Below are positions 1-6,533 of a stretch of DNA of 9,861 bases, one piece after another. The notes beneath the pieces are model-generated. The model did no database searches, had not been told where the DNA came from, and worked only from the letters and a program-made list of their open reading frames with translations. Both the position numbers and the translations under genes were made by a program. The DNA is from Planctomycetota bacterium. GTDB taxonomy: Bacteria > Planctomycetota > SZUA-567. The stretch is taken from the NCBI GenBank assembly GCA_031270145.1, contig JAISYD010000190.1, positions 1 to 9,861 on the forward strand, written 5' to 3'. Position 1 is the stretch's first letter. The number at the start of each line of letters is the position of its first letter.

Positions 1-9
1 GGGAAAACG

Positions 10-37
10 TTGCCGCGAACCGCAAACGGCGTATAAT
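10..37 (+). promoter_or_regulatory. Candidate sigma-70 promoter of eno
   Basis: A perfect -10 hexamer TATAAT lies at 32-37. A partial -35 match TTGCCG (4 of 6 to TTGACA) lies at 10-15, with a 16-base spacer. Transcription would start near 44 and leave a leader of about 43 bases before the eno start codon. A short GCCG/CGGC inverted repeat (12-15 and 27-30) overlaps the promoter. The call rests on hexamer match and position only. Confidence 0.6.
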
Positions 38-86
38 TGCTGTTGTTTGTTTTTTTGCCTCCAGTCTGTCTGAAAGGAACAAGGTC

Positions 87-1385
87 ATGTCGGAAATCAT
101 CAGCGTCAAAGCCAGGGAAATCCTTGATTCGCGCGGCAACCCGACGGTCGAGGCGGAAGTCATGACCGCTTGCGGCGGGTTCGGCCGGGCCGCCGTTCCC
201 TCCGGCGCCTCCACCGGCGAGCACGAGGCGGTGGAGTTGCGCGATGGCGATAAAGCCCGGTACCAGGGCAAGGGCGTCCAAAAGGCGGTCAAGAACGTCA
301 ATGAGAAGATCGCCCCCTTGGTCATCGGCATGGATGTGACCGATCAGATAGGCGTTGACATGGCGATGTGCAAGGCCGACGGCAGCAAAAACAAGGGCAA
401 GTTCGGCGCCAACGCCATCCTCGGCGTCTCGCTCGCCGTCGCCAAGGCCGCCGCCGACTGCGCCGGTCAGCCTTTATACCGCTACATCGGCGGCGTCTAC
501 GCCCACACCCTTCCCGTCCCCATGTGCAACATCATAAACGGGGGTTCCCATGCCGACTCGTCCGTCGATCTCCAGGAGTTCATGATCCAGCCGGTCGGCG
601 CCGCCAAGTTTTCGGAGGCGCTCCGCTGGTCGGCCGAGATTTTCCATACCCTGAAATCGGTCCTGAAGAAGAAGGGCCTTTCCACCGCCGTTGGCGACGA
701 GGGCGGCTTCGCTCCCAACTTCGCCAACAACGAGGAACCGCTGAAGGCGATTGTCGAGGCCATCAAGGGCGCCGGCTTCAAACCCGGCAAGGATGTCACC
801 ATCGCTATGGATCCGGCCGCCTCGGAATTTTACGCCGCCGGCAAGTACGTGTTCAAGAAATCGACCGGCGAGGCCAAGACCTCCCAGCAGATGGTCGACT
901 ACTGGCTCATGCTGGTCGACAAGTATCCGATCGTTTCCATTGAGGATGGTCTGGAGCAGAACGATTGGAAGGGGTATGAACTCCTGACCGGCAAGCTGGG
1001 GGAGCGGGTGCAAATTGTGGGCGACGACTTCTTCGTCACCAACACCGAGCGGCTGGCAAAAGGCATCAAGCTGGGTTGCGCCAATTCCATTTTGATCAAG
1101 GTAAACCAGATCGGTACCCTGACTGAAACCCTGGCCGCCATTGAAATGGCCAAAAAGGCTAACTACACCGCCGTGGTCAGCCACCGCTCGGGAGAAACCG
1201 AGGACGCTTCCATCGCCGACATCGTGGTCGGGACCAATGCCGGGCAGATCAAGACCGGTTCGCTCTGCCGCACCGACCGTATCTGCAAGTACAACCAGCT
1301 GCTGCGCATCGAGGAGGAACTGGAGGGCGCGGCCGAATACGCCGGCCGGGACGCCTTCTACAGCGTCAAGAGCCTTGGGAAATAG
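87..1385 (+). CDS. eno: Enolase (phosphopyruvate hydratase)
   Basis: Cytoplasmic glycolytic enzyme that interconverts 2-phosphoglycerate and phosphoenolpyruvate (EC 4.2.1.11). At 432 residues it has the usual bacterial length. The N-terminal domain opens with AREILDSRGNPTVE and PSGASTGEHEAVELRDG. In the barrel domain, H155 (SHAD) and E164 (DLQEF) bind substrate and E205 (GDEGGFAPN) is catalytic. D242, E286 and the GDD at 312-314 are the Mg-ligand positions. The family signature ILIKVNQIGTLTET (336-349) carries the catalytic K338, and SHRSGET (365-371) and K389 complete the active site. No key residue is missing. The ATG is preceded by AAAGGA at 73-78, 8 bases upstream. The gene has its own promoter-like sequence and is followed by a long gap, so it is probably transcribed alone or nearly so. 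The identification is secure. Confidence 0.98.
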   Translation: MSEIISVKAREILDSRGNPTVEAEVMTACGGFGRAAVPSGASTGEHEAVELRDGDKARYQGKGVQKAVKNVNEKIAPLVIGMDVTDQIGVDMAMCKADGSKNKGKFGANAILGVSLAVAKAAADCAGQPLYRYIGGVYAHTLPVPMCNIINGGSHADSSVDLQEFMIQPVGAAKFSEALRWSAEIFHTLKSVLKKKGLSTAVGDEGGFAPNFANNEEPLKAIVEAIKGAGFKPGKDVTIAMDPAASEFYAAGKYVFKKSTGEAKTSQQMVDYWLMLVDKYPIVSIEDGLEQNDWKGYELLTGKLGERVQIVGDDFFVTNTERLAKGIKLGCANSILIKVNQIGTLTETLAAIEMAKKANYTAVVSHRSGETEDASIADIVVGTNAGQIKTGSLCRTDRICKYNQLLRIEEELEGAAEYAGRDAFYSVKSLGK

Positions 1386-1759
1386 GAGCCGCCTCTGATT
1401 CGCGAGTGGGCGTTTCCCGGGCAGGCAGACGGAATCCCCGTAACCGTCCGGTGGCGTGCCAAGCGAAGCCGGGTCATGGGAATGAAGGGAGGCGTTCTTT
1501 CTGAAACGTACCGTGGTTGTCCAGCGGGGCGGACCCAAGGCGCCAATGACAAAACCTTCGCGGCTCGTCGTCGCGTAGGAAGCTTTGTCGTGCTGGGGCA
1601 TATGGCGCTCCACCTCCTCAAGCGGGGGACCGGCCGCAAGCTGGAAATAAAAAGCCGACGCAAAGCGGCGGGATGGGATGAAAATTATCCCCTCGAGCCG
1701 CTCAAGGGAAATTTCACTGCGTAGGCCCCGCCGCAAAAGTACCAGGCTGAATAATTGTC
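1386..1759. other. Intergenic region without a supported gene
   Basis: This stretch separates eno from the thrS promoter. Open frames exist on both strands (+ 1476-1724; - strand from 1766 leftwards through the eno antisense). None has a good ribosome binding site or a product I recognise. Short inverted repeats are present: GACGG/CCGTC (1428-1432, 1444-1448) and GGGAT/ATCCC (1675-1679, 1687-1691). There is also a GCCG/CGGC hairpin near 1654-1669 whose T-rich flank lies on the - strand side. No U-tract terminator for eno was found on the + strand. Confidence 0.6.
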
Positions 1760-1788
1760 TTGACATCTATCCGGCGTTTCGCTTAAAT
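1760..1788 (+). promoter_or_regulatory. Sigma-70 promoter of the thrS-infC-rpmI-rplT operon
   Basis: A perfect -35 hexamer TTGACA (1760-1765) is followed by a 17-base spacer and the -10 hexamer TTAAAT (1783-1788, 5 of 6 to consensus). The predicted start is near 1795, which puts about 228 bases of untranslated leader before thrS. The local sequence is more AT-rich than its surroundings, as expected for a promoter. Confidence 0.75.
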
Positions 1789-1794
1789 CGCATT

Positions 1795-2022
1795 TCGGAT
1801 TTTCGGTCAGGCCGGAAACCGCGTCCGGGGTTATGTCCCCCGGCGCCGTCCGCGGTGGGAGCGCCCTCCCTTCCGCTGGGCTGAAGAGCCGGATGTTGTT
1901 TTTGCCGGCAAAAGGGTGCGGACAATCCGGAATCCCGCGTCGCGGAGGCGAGTCCAGCCTTCGCCGGCGTCTTCCGTTTGCCACGCCTGTTTTGCCCCGA
2001 TCAAATGAAAGACGGAATGGAC
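1795..2022 (+). promoter_or_regulatory. Structured mRNA leader of thrS
   Basis: The leader contains several potential hairpins. The strongest is GCG-t-CCGGGG / CCCCGG-CGC at 1821-1846, with a 7-base loop. An alternative pairing GGCGC (1842-1846) with GCGCC (1861-1865) would exclude the closing part of that hairpin. Further stems are GCCGG/CCGGC (1888-1892, 1905-1909) and GGCGA/TCGCC (1947-1951, 1961-1965). A last stem, TTCCGT (1972-1977) with ACGGAA (2012-2017), would cover the only Shine-Dalgarno-like bases (GGA, 2014-2016) ahead of the thrS start. Regulation of thrS by its leader is known in E. coli (ThrRS binds a tRNA-like operator) and in Bacillus (T-box). I cannot identify either system here. 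No U-tract terminator is visible, so translational control is more likely than attenuation. Confidence 0.45.
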
Positions 2023-3945
2023 ATGTTTACCATCACCCTGGACGACGGCAAGCAATTGTCCTTCGACGGGCCGGTGTCCCTTTCCCGGGTGGCGGCGGAG
2101 ATTTCGCGGGAACTGGGCAAAACCGCCCTGGCGGCCGAAGTCGACGGGGAGATGCGGGATCTTTCAACCCTGATCGACCGCGACGCCAAGGCGCGCTTCA
2201 TCCTCCCCGGCTCGCCGGAGGGGTTGGAGCTTATCCGCCACTCGGCCTCCCATGTCATGGCCGAGGCCATTCTCCAACTTTTCCCGGGTACGCGCTTCGC
2301 CTACGGACCGGCGGTCGAAGACGGTTTTTATTACGACGTGGATACTCCCTCGCCTATCACCGCCGAGGATCTCCCGAAAATCGAAAAGGCGATGCGGAGC
2401 ATCGTCAAGGCCAACCGGCCATTTGTCAGGCGCGAACTCGGCCGGACCGAGGCCGAGGCCAAATACGCCGGCGACCCCTACAAGCTTGACAACATCGCCC
2501 GCGCCTCCGGCGACGTTCTCAGTTTTTACGAGCAGGGGGCCTTTTCCGACCTTTGCCGGGGTCCGCACGTACCGTCCACCGGCCGGATCGGCTGCGTCAA
2601 GGCGATGAGCCTGGCCGGCGCCTATTGGCACGGCGACGCCAAACAGAAACAGCTTACCCGGGTCTATGGCACGGCCTTCCCCACGCAGGATGAATTGCGG
2701 GCGCACCTTGAGCGCCTGGAAGAGGCCAAGCGCCGGGATCACCGGACTCTCGGCAAGCAGATGGACGTCTTCTCCACCCAGCCCGAAATCGGGCCCGGCC
2801 TGATTCTCTGGCACCCTAACGGTTCAATCATCCGCCACGAAGTCGAGACCTTCTGGAAAGAGGAGCACCTGAAGCGCGGCTACCGCCTCCTCTACACCCC
2901 GCATATCGCCTCGGAGGAAATTTACCGGCGTTCCGGCCACCTCCAGAACTACGGCGACATGATGTACAGTCCTATGGACATCGACGGCAACCCCTACCGG
3001 GTCAAACCGATGAACTGCCCGGGCCACATCCTCATTTACAACGCCGGCAGCCACAGCTACCGCGAACTGCCCTTCCGCTGGTGCGAGCTGGGGACGGTCT
3101 ACCGCTACGAACCCTCCGGCACCCTGCACGGCATGCTTCGGGTCCGGGGCTTCACCCAGGACGACTCGCACATCTTTTGCGCTCCGGATCAGGCGGAGGA
3201 CGAAATCAACGCCGTCCTGGATCTTATGGAGCACATGATGCGGACATTCGGCTACAAATACAAGGCGTTCCTCGCCACCCGGCCCGCCAAATCCATCGGC
3301 ACGGACGGGCAATGGCTGACCGCCACCTCCGCTCTCCGCTCCGTCCTGGAGCGGCGCGGAATGCCATACGAGATGGACGAGGGCGGCGGCGTCTTTTACG
3401 GCCCGAAAATCGACATCAAGCTGGTGGACGCCCTGGGCCGCGAATGGCAGGGTCCGACCACTCAGCTCGACTTCAACCTGCCGGAGCGCTTCAATGTCGA
3501 ATACGTCGGCGCCGACAACAATCGCCACCAGACAGTAATGATCCACCGCACCGTGCTTGGCTCGATGGAGCGCTTCATCGGCGGCCTCCTGGAGCATTAC
3601 GGCGGCGACTTCCCTCTGTGGCTGGCCCCGGTGCAGGCCCGGGTGCTTACCGTCACCGATGCGGCCGTCCCCTGGGGACGGGAGGTTTTGGATATATTGC
3701 GCCGGGCCGGCCTCCGAGCCGAATTGGACGGGCGGGGCGGCAAGATCGGGGCGAAGATCCGCGAAGGGGAACTGGCCAAAGTGCCCTGCCTCCTGATCGT
3801 GGGCGAGCGTGAGCGCGATGTCCGCGCGGCGGCGGTGCGCCGACGCTTCGCGGGGGATTTGGGAACCAGGGGGATTGAGGAGTTGGCGGCCGGGCTGGCC
3901 GCCGAGGCGCGCGAGCGGCGTTTGCCGCCGAGGCCGGAGGGATAA
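2023..3945 (+). CDS. thrS: Threonine--tRNA ligase (ThrRS)
   Basis: Class II aminoacyl-tRNA synthetase that charges tRNA-Thr in the cytoplasm (EC 6.1.1.3). The product is 640 residues if started at ATG 2023. That start gives MFTITLDDGK, which matches the usual start of the N-terminal TGS domain. ATG 2017, ATG 2005 and TTG 1978 in the same frame are possible but extend beyond the family. Domains in order: TGS (about 1-60); editing domain with HSASH (H73, H77) and C178/H182 of CRGPH; catalytic core (about 250-540); C-terminal anticodon-binding domain (about 545-630). The zinc ligands are C332 (MNCPGH), H383 (DDSHIF) and H508 (MIHRTVLGS). Motif 2 reads YRYEPSGTLHG. The Shine-Dalgarno is weak and may be paired in a leader stem. 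First gene of the translation operon; infC follows 24 bases later. Confidence 0.96.
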   Translation: MFTITLDDGKQLSFDGPVSLSRVAAEISRELGKTALAAEVDGEMRDLSTLIDRDAKARFILPGSPEGLELIRHSASHVMAEAILQLFPGTRFAYGPAVEDGFYYDVDTPSPITAEDLPKIEKAMRSIVKANRPFVRRELGRTEAEAKYAGDPYKLDNIARASGDVLSFYEQGAFSDLCRGPHVPSTGRIGCVKAMSLAGAYWHGDAKQKQLTRVYGTAFPTQDELRAHLERLEEAKRRDHRTLGKQMDVFSTQPEIGPGLILWHPNGSIIRHEVETFWKEEHLKRGYRLLYTPHIASEEIYRRSGHLQNYGDMMYSPMDIDGNPYRVKPMNCPGHILIYNAGSHSYRELPFRWCELGTVYRYEPSGTLHGMLRVRGFTQDDSHIFCAPDQAEDEINAVLDLMEHMMRTFGYKYKAFLATRPAKSIGTDGQWLTATSALRSVLERRGMPYEMDEGGGVFYGPKIDIKLVDALGREWQGPTTQLDFNLPERFNVEYVGADNNRHQTVMIHRTVLGSMERFIGGLLEHYGGDFPLWLAPVQARVLTVTDAAVPWGREVLDILRRAGLRAELDGRGGKIGAKIREGELAKVPCLLIVGERERDVRAAAVRRRFAGDLGTRGIEELAAGLAAEARERRLPPRPEG

Positions 3946-3969
3946 TAGCCATTATCGCGGGGGAGCTAG

Positions 3970-4701
3970 ATGACAGCGAGCGGCGACAAAAAGGAACTGA
4001 GGCTTAACGAGCAGATTCGCGGCGACGAAGTGCGGTTGATTGGCGAAGAGGGCGAGGCCATCGGGGTGGTTCCTTTGAAGGGGGCACTGGAAAAGGCCCA
4101 GACCGCGGAATTGGATTTGGTGGAGATTTCCCCCACCGCCAAGCCGCCGGTGTGCCGCATCATGGATTACGGCAAATACAAATACCAGCAGGCCAAACGC
4201 GACCACGAGCAGAAGCGCAAGCACCAGGCGTCGGAACTGAAGCAACTGCGCATCAAGTCGTTCCGCATCGAGCCGCACGACGTGGGGATCAAGCGGGAAA
4301 AGGCGCGCCAGTTCATTGAGGCCGGCCACCGGGTGCTTTTCGTCCTGATGTTCCGGGCGCGGGAGCACTCGCACGCCGACCTTGGCGAGCGCCTGCTGCT
4401 GGAGCAGTTTTCCAAGCCGCTGGCCGACGTGGCGAAGATGGAAAGTCCGCCCCGCAAGGACGGCAAGAAGATGGCGATGAGCTTGGCCCCGCTCGCCAAC
4501 CTGAAGCAGATCCTGGCCGCCCGCGAGAAGGAGGAGGGTCGGCGCCGGGCCGAGGCCGAGCGGCGGCTGGCGGAGGAGATGGCGGCGCGCGATTTGGAGC
4601 ATATCACCCGGATTATTCCCAAGGAGCTTGTCGACGACGCGGACGACGGCTCCGGGGGATACGATGAGGCCGGGGACGCCGGGGACGATTCGCCGGAATG
4701 A
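3970..4701 (+). CDS. infC: Translation initiation factor IF-3 with long acidic C-terminal extension
   Basis: IF3 binds the 30S subunit, prevents premature 50S joining and checks start-codon pairing. The N-domain covers about residues 8-80 (LRLNEQIRGDEVRLIGEEGE, later DLVEISPTAKPPVCRIMDYG). The linker is lysine-rich, and the C-domain covers about 88-175 (KQLRIKSFRIEPHD, FRAREHSHADLGERLL, KKMAMSLAPL). Most bacterial IF3 proteins stop near residue 175-180. This one has 243 residues: about 35 residues of charged helix-forming sequence (ILAAREKEEGRRRAEAERRL) and then an acidic Gly/Asp/Glu-rich tail (221-243). The codon is a plain ATG, not the AUU used for autoregulation in E. coli. GGGGGAG (3959-3965) lies 4 bases upstream. 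A comparable acidic IF3 tail is known in Myxococcus. Confidence 0.95.
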   Translation: MTASGDKKELRLNEQIRGDEVRLIGEEGEAIGVVPLKGALEKAQTAELDLVEISPTAKPPVCRIMDYGKYKYQQAKRDHEQKRKHQASELKQLRIKSFRIEPHDVGIKREKARQFIEAGHRVLFVLMFRAREHSHADLGERLLLEQFSKPLADVAKMESPPRKDGKKMAMSLAPLANLKQILAAREKEEGRRRAEAERRLAEEMAARDLEHITRIIPKELVDDADDGSGGYDEAGDAGDDSPE

Positions 4702-4737
4702 CCGGGGGTTTCACACAGCGAGAAAGGAAAAACGAGG

Positions 4738-4935
4738 ATGCCTAAGCAAAAACCGTGCAAAAGCCTGGTGAAACGGGTGCGGGTGACCCGCAACGGAAAG
4801 GTCATGGCCAAAGGGGCCGGCGGCCGCCACAAGCGCTCGGCCAAGAGCCCGGTCCAAAAGCGCCGCCTGTCTAAGATCCGCCCGTTGGAGGGAGCGGCGG
4901 TCAAGCAGATTCGCCTCGGCTTGGGACTTATTTGA
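4738..4935 (+). CDS. rpmI: 50S ribosomal protein L35
   Basis: Small basic protein of the large ribosomal subunit, 65 residues as usual for L35. It starts MPKQKPCKSLVKRVRVT and carries the L35 pattern of a KR-rich N-terminus, GGRHKRSAKS in the middle (28-37) and KRRL ahead of the C-terminus. The ATG is preceded by AAAGGA (4723-4728). It sits 36 bases after infC and 38 bases before rplT, the conserved infC-rpmI-rplT order, which supports the call strongly despite the short length. Confidence 0.94.
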   Translation: MPKQKPCKSLVKRVRVTRNGKVMAKGAGGRHKRSAKSPVQKRRLSKIRPLEGAAVKQIRLGLGLI

Positions 4936-4973
4936 AATCCACCATCAACCCGCGACGCTGATAGGAGCTAAAA

Positions 4974-5333
4974 ATGTCACGTTCCACCACAGGTGTAGCC
5001 CAACATAAAAAGCGCAAGGCGGCGATGAAAAAGGCCAAGGGGTTTGTCGGTGGCCGGAGCAAGCTCCGCCGCATCGCCCAGGGCGCGGTGATCCGGGCCG
5101 AAGTTTACGCCACCCACGACCGCCGCAAGCGCAAGGGCGATTTCCGCCGCCTCTGGATAACCCGCCTTTCCGCCGCCGTCCGGGCGCTGGAAATGTCCTA
5201 CAGCCGCTTCATCAACGGCCTGGTCAAGGCCAAAATCGAGCTGGATCGGAAGACCCTGTCGGAATTGGCCATCCACGACCCCGAGGCGTTCCGCCTGGTG
5301 GTCGAGCGAGCCAGGTCCGCCCTGGTCGGCTAG
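4974..5333 (+). CDS. rplT: 50S ribosomal protein L20
   Basis: 23S rRNA-binding protein required early in 50S assembly; 119 residues, the usual length. Conserved stretches include KKAKGFVGGRSKLRRIA (20-36), DRRKRKGDFRRLWITRL (46-62) and MSYSRFINGLVKAKIELDRK (about 70-89). TAGGAG (4962-4967) lies 6 bases before the ATG. L20 represses its own operon in several bacteria by binding mRNA. The short 36-base infC-rpmI gap shows no obvious copy of the E. coli pseudoknot target, so any such control would have to act elsewhere, for example inside infC. Last gene of the operon. Confidence 0.96.
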   Translation: MSRSTTGVAQHKKRKAAMKKAKGFVGGRSKLRRIAQGAVIRAEVYATHDRRKRKGDFRRLWITRLSAAVRALEMSYSRFINGLVKAKIELDRKTLSELAIHDPEAFRLVVERARSALVG

Positions 5334-5366
5334 CGTCGGCCCAAAAGCCGGATAGCCGGCCTAGGC

Positions 5367-5411
5367 AAAAAATACGCGCCCCGCCAGTCCGCCAGGGCTT
5401 GGCGGGGCGCG
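5367..5411 (-). terminator. Strong hairpin with T-run on the - strand side
   Basis: A perfect 12-bp stem pairs CGCGCCCCGCCA (5375-5386) with TGGCGGGGCGCG (5400-5411) around a 13-base loop. The run of six A's at 5367-5372 lies to the left. The canonical intrinsic-terminator shape (stem then U-run) is therefore formed by leftward transcription. On the + strand the stem is followed by GTCGGCAAGG, which has no U-run. It may still help end rplT transcripts or stabilise their 3' ends. The loop holds a second CGCCA (5390-5394) that offers an alternative pairing. Confidence 0.6.
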
Positions 5412-5468
5412 GTCGGCAAGGGCCAGCCTCGGCATCGCCCGGCCGGAAGAAAAATGTCCGGTTTTCGT

Positions 5469-5497
5469 TTGACTAATTCGGCCATGAATGATATATT
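5469..5497 (+). promoter_or_regulatory. Sigma-70 promoter of the kduI-dctPQM operon
   Basis: TTGACT (5469-5474, 5 of 6 to consensus), a 17-base spacer and TATATT (5492-5497, 5 of 6) form a near-consensus promoter. It is in the only AT-rich part of the rplT-kduI gap. The predicted start is near 5504, about 110 bases before kduI. A weak upstream stem (CCGG at 5443-5446 and 5458-5461, then TTTT) lies just before it and could contribute to separating the two operons. Confidence 0.7.
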
Positions 5498-5530
5498 CCG
5501 TTCACTCAAGACAAACGCTTTTATCCTCGG

Positions 5531-5593
5531 CGTCGCTTCTACCCTCGTTTATATCCCGGTTGCATGTTTGACCCGCCGGGACGACGTTTTTTT
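5531..5593 (+). promoter_or_regulatory. Possible attenuator-like structure in the kduI leader
   Basis: Two nested inverted repeats, CGTCG (5531-5535) with CGACG (5582-5586) and CCCGG (5555-5559) with CCGGG (5576-5580), end directly at a run of seven T's (5587-5593). The ribosome binding site follows at 5602-5608. A stem followed by T's between promoter and gene is the layout of an attenuator. However, the stem is interrupted by about 19 unpaired bases on one side, so it is a weak candidate. Confidence 0.3.
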
Positions 5594-5614
5594 GGAGACC
5601 GGGAGGAGATACGC

Positions 5615-6457
5615 ATGGACATCCGGTACAGCGCCAACCAACGGGACATGAAGAGATACACCACCGAGGAGCTCCGCCGGGAGTTTTTCATTGAAAAGGT
5701 CTTTGCCCCCGACGACGTGACCGGCGTCTACAGCCATGTCGATCGGGTGATCGCCATGGGCGCCATGCCGATTCATAAAACCTTGCGGCTAGACCAGAAC
5801 ATCGATTGCTGGAAAACCCTAGGCAGCAAATTCTTCCTGGCCGGCCGGGAGCTTGGCGTCATCAATATCGGCGGCCCGGGCCTGGTGAAGGCCGACGGCC
5901 AGGAATTCCGCTTGAACCGGATCGAGGGGTTGTACGTTTCGATGGGAACCAGGGACGTGGAGTTCAAGGCGGAAAAGACGGACAATCCGCCCAAATTCTA
6001 TATGGCTTCGGCCCCGGCCCACCGCCCATACCCCACCACGGCCATCCCTTATGACAAAGCGATCCACCGTGAAGTCGGAGCCCTGGAGACCTCCAACGCC
6101 CGCACCATCAACCAGTTTGTCCATGCGGATGTCCTGGAAACCTGCCAGCTTGCCATGGGCCTGACCGCCCTGAAGCCGGGCAGCGTCTGGAACACCATGC
6201 CGGTCCACACCCACGAGCGCCGCATGGAGGTCTACATGTATTTTGACCTGGCTGGCGACAACGTGGTCTTCCACCTGATGGGCGAGCCGACCGAGACCCG
6301 CCATATCGTGATGGGGAACGAGCAGGCGGTCATTTCTCCCTCGTGGAGCATCCATTCCGGCTGCGGCACCTCTAACTACTCGTTCATCTGGGCCATGGCC
6401 GGCGAAAACAAGGTTTTCGACGACATGGACGCCTTCCCCACCGCCTCGCTTCGCTGA
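5615..6457 (+). CDS. kduI: 5-keto-4-deoxyuronate isomerase (KduI)
   Basis: Zinc enzyme that converts 5-keto-4-deoxyuronate (from unsaturated uronates released by pectin- or glycosaminoglycan-type lyases) to 2,5-diketo-3-deoxygluconate (EC 5.3.1.17). KduD then makes KDG. The 280 residues match the family length (about 278). The metal ligands align with the known set: H198 and H200 in MPVHTHERRMEVY, E205, and H247 in SWSIHSGCGTSNY. Other family stretches are NIGGPG (84-89) and FYMASAPAHRPYP (128-140). The ATG at 5615 has GGAGGAG at 5602-5608. The frame is open 17 codons further upstream, but that extension lacks such a site and is unlike the family. No kduD is in the window, so the next step must be encoded elsewhere. 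Confidence 0.95.
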   Translation: MDIRYSANQRDMKRYTTEELRREFFIEKVFAPDDVTGVYSHVDRVIAMGAMPIHKTLRLDQNIDCWKTLGSKFFLAGRELGVINIGGPGLVKADGQEFRLNRIEGLYVSMGTRDVEFKAEKTDNPPKFYMASAPAHRPYPTTAIPYDKAIHREVGALETSNARTINQFVHADVLETCQLAMGLTALKPGSVWNTMPVHTHERRMEVYMYFDLAGDNVVFHLMGEPTETRHIVMGNEQAVISPSWSIHSGCGTSNYSFIWAMAGENKVFDDMDAFPTASLR

Positions 6458-6476
6458 GCCGGCGGCGCTTGCGCGC

Positions 6477-6505
6477 TTCAAGCAACGCAATTTGTGCGCT
6501 ACAAT
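6477..6505 (+). promoter_or_regulatory. Possible internal promoter before dctP
   Basis: TACAAT (6500-6505, 5 of 6 to the -10 consensus) lies 17 bases after TTCAAG (6477-6482, only 3 of 6 to the -35 consensus). It sits in the 76-base kduI-dctP gap and would add transcription of the transporter genes. The poor -35 makes this a weak call. A small imperfect hairpin (TTGCG 6469-6473 with CGCAA 6486-6490) overlaps it. Confidence 0.3.
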
Positions 6506-6533
6506 GTCGTCGTATTTTTAGGAGGAGCAAGAA

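Noticed and set aside
1476..1724. 82-codon + strand frame in the eno-thrS gap
   Set aside because: It has no Shine-Dalgarno, no recognisable domain and an arginine/lysine-rich composition typical of chance frames in GC-rich DNA. It ends just before the thrS promoter.
474..1766. 430-codon - strand open frame antisense to eno
   Set aside because: It lies opposite a fully intact enolase, has no good ribosome binding site, and its openness over eno follows from the codon bias of the real gene. Only the part outside eno is kept as a low-interest finding.
1978..2022. Upstream in-frame starts for thrS (TTG 1978, ATG 2005, ATG 2017)
   Set aside because: The TGS domain of ThrRS normally starts with a short M-x-x-ITL-type sequence, which matches ATG 2023 best. 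The upstream residues look non-conserved.
1795..2022. Classic T-box riboswitch
   Set aside because: I found no clear T-box sequence followed by a terminator/antiterminator pair with a U-run, so the leader is described only as structured.
2164..3597. Long - strand frames opposite thrS
   Set aside because: They are antisense shadows of a conserved, complete synthetase gene with no start signals or recognisable domains.
5454..5651. 65-codon + strand frame before kduI
   Set aside because: It covers the kduI promoter and ribosome binding site and runs into kduI in another frame. There is no ribosome binding site for its own start.
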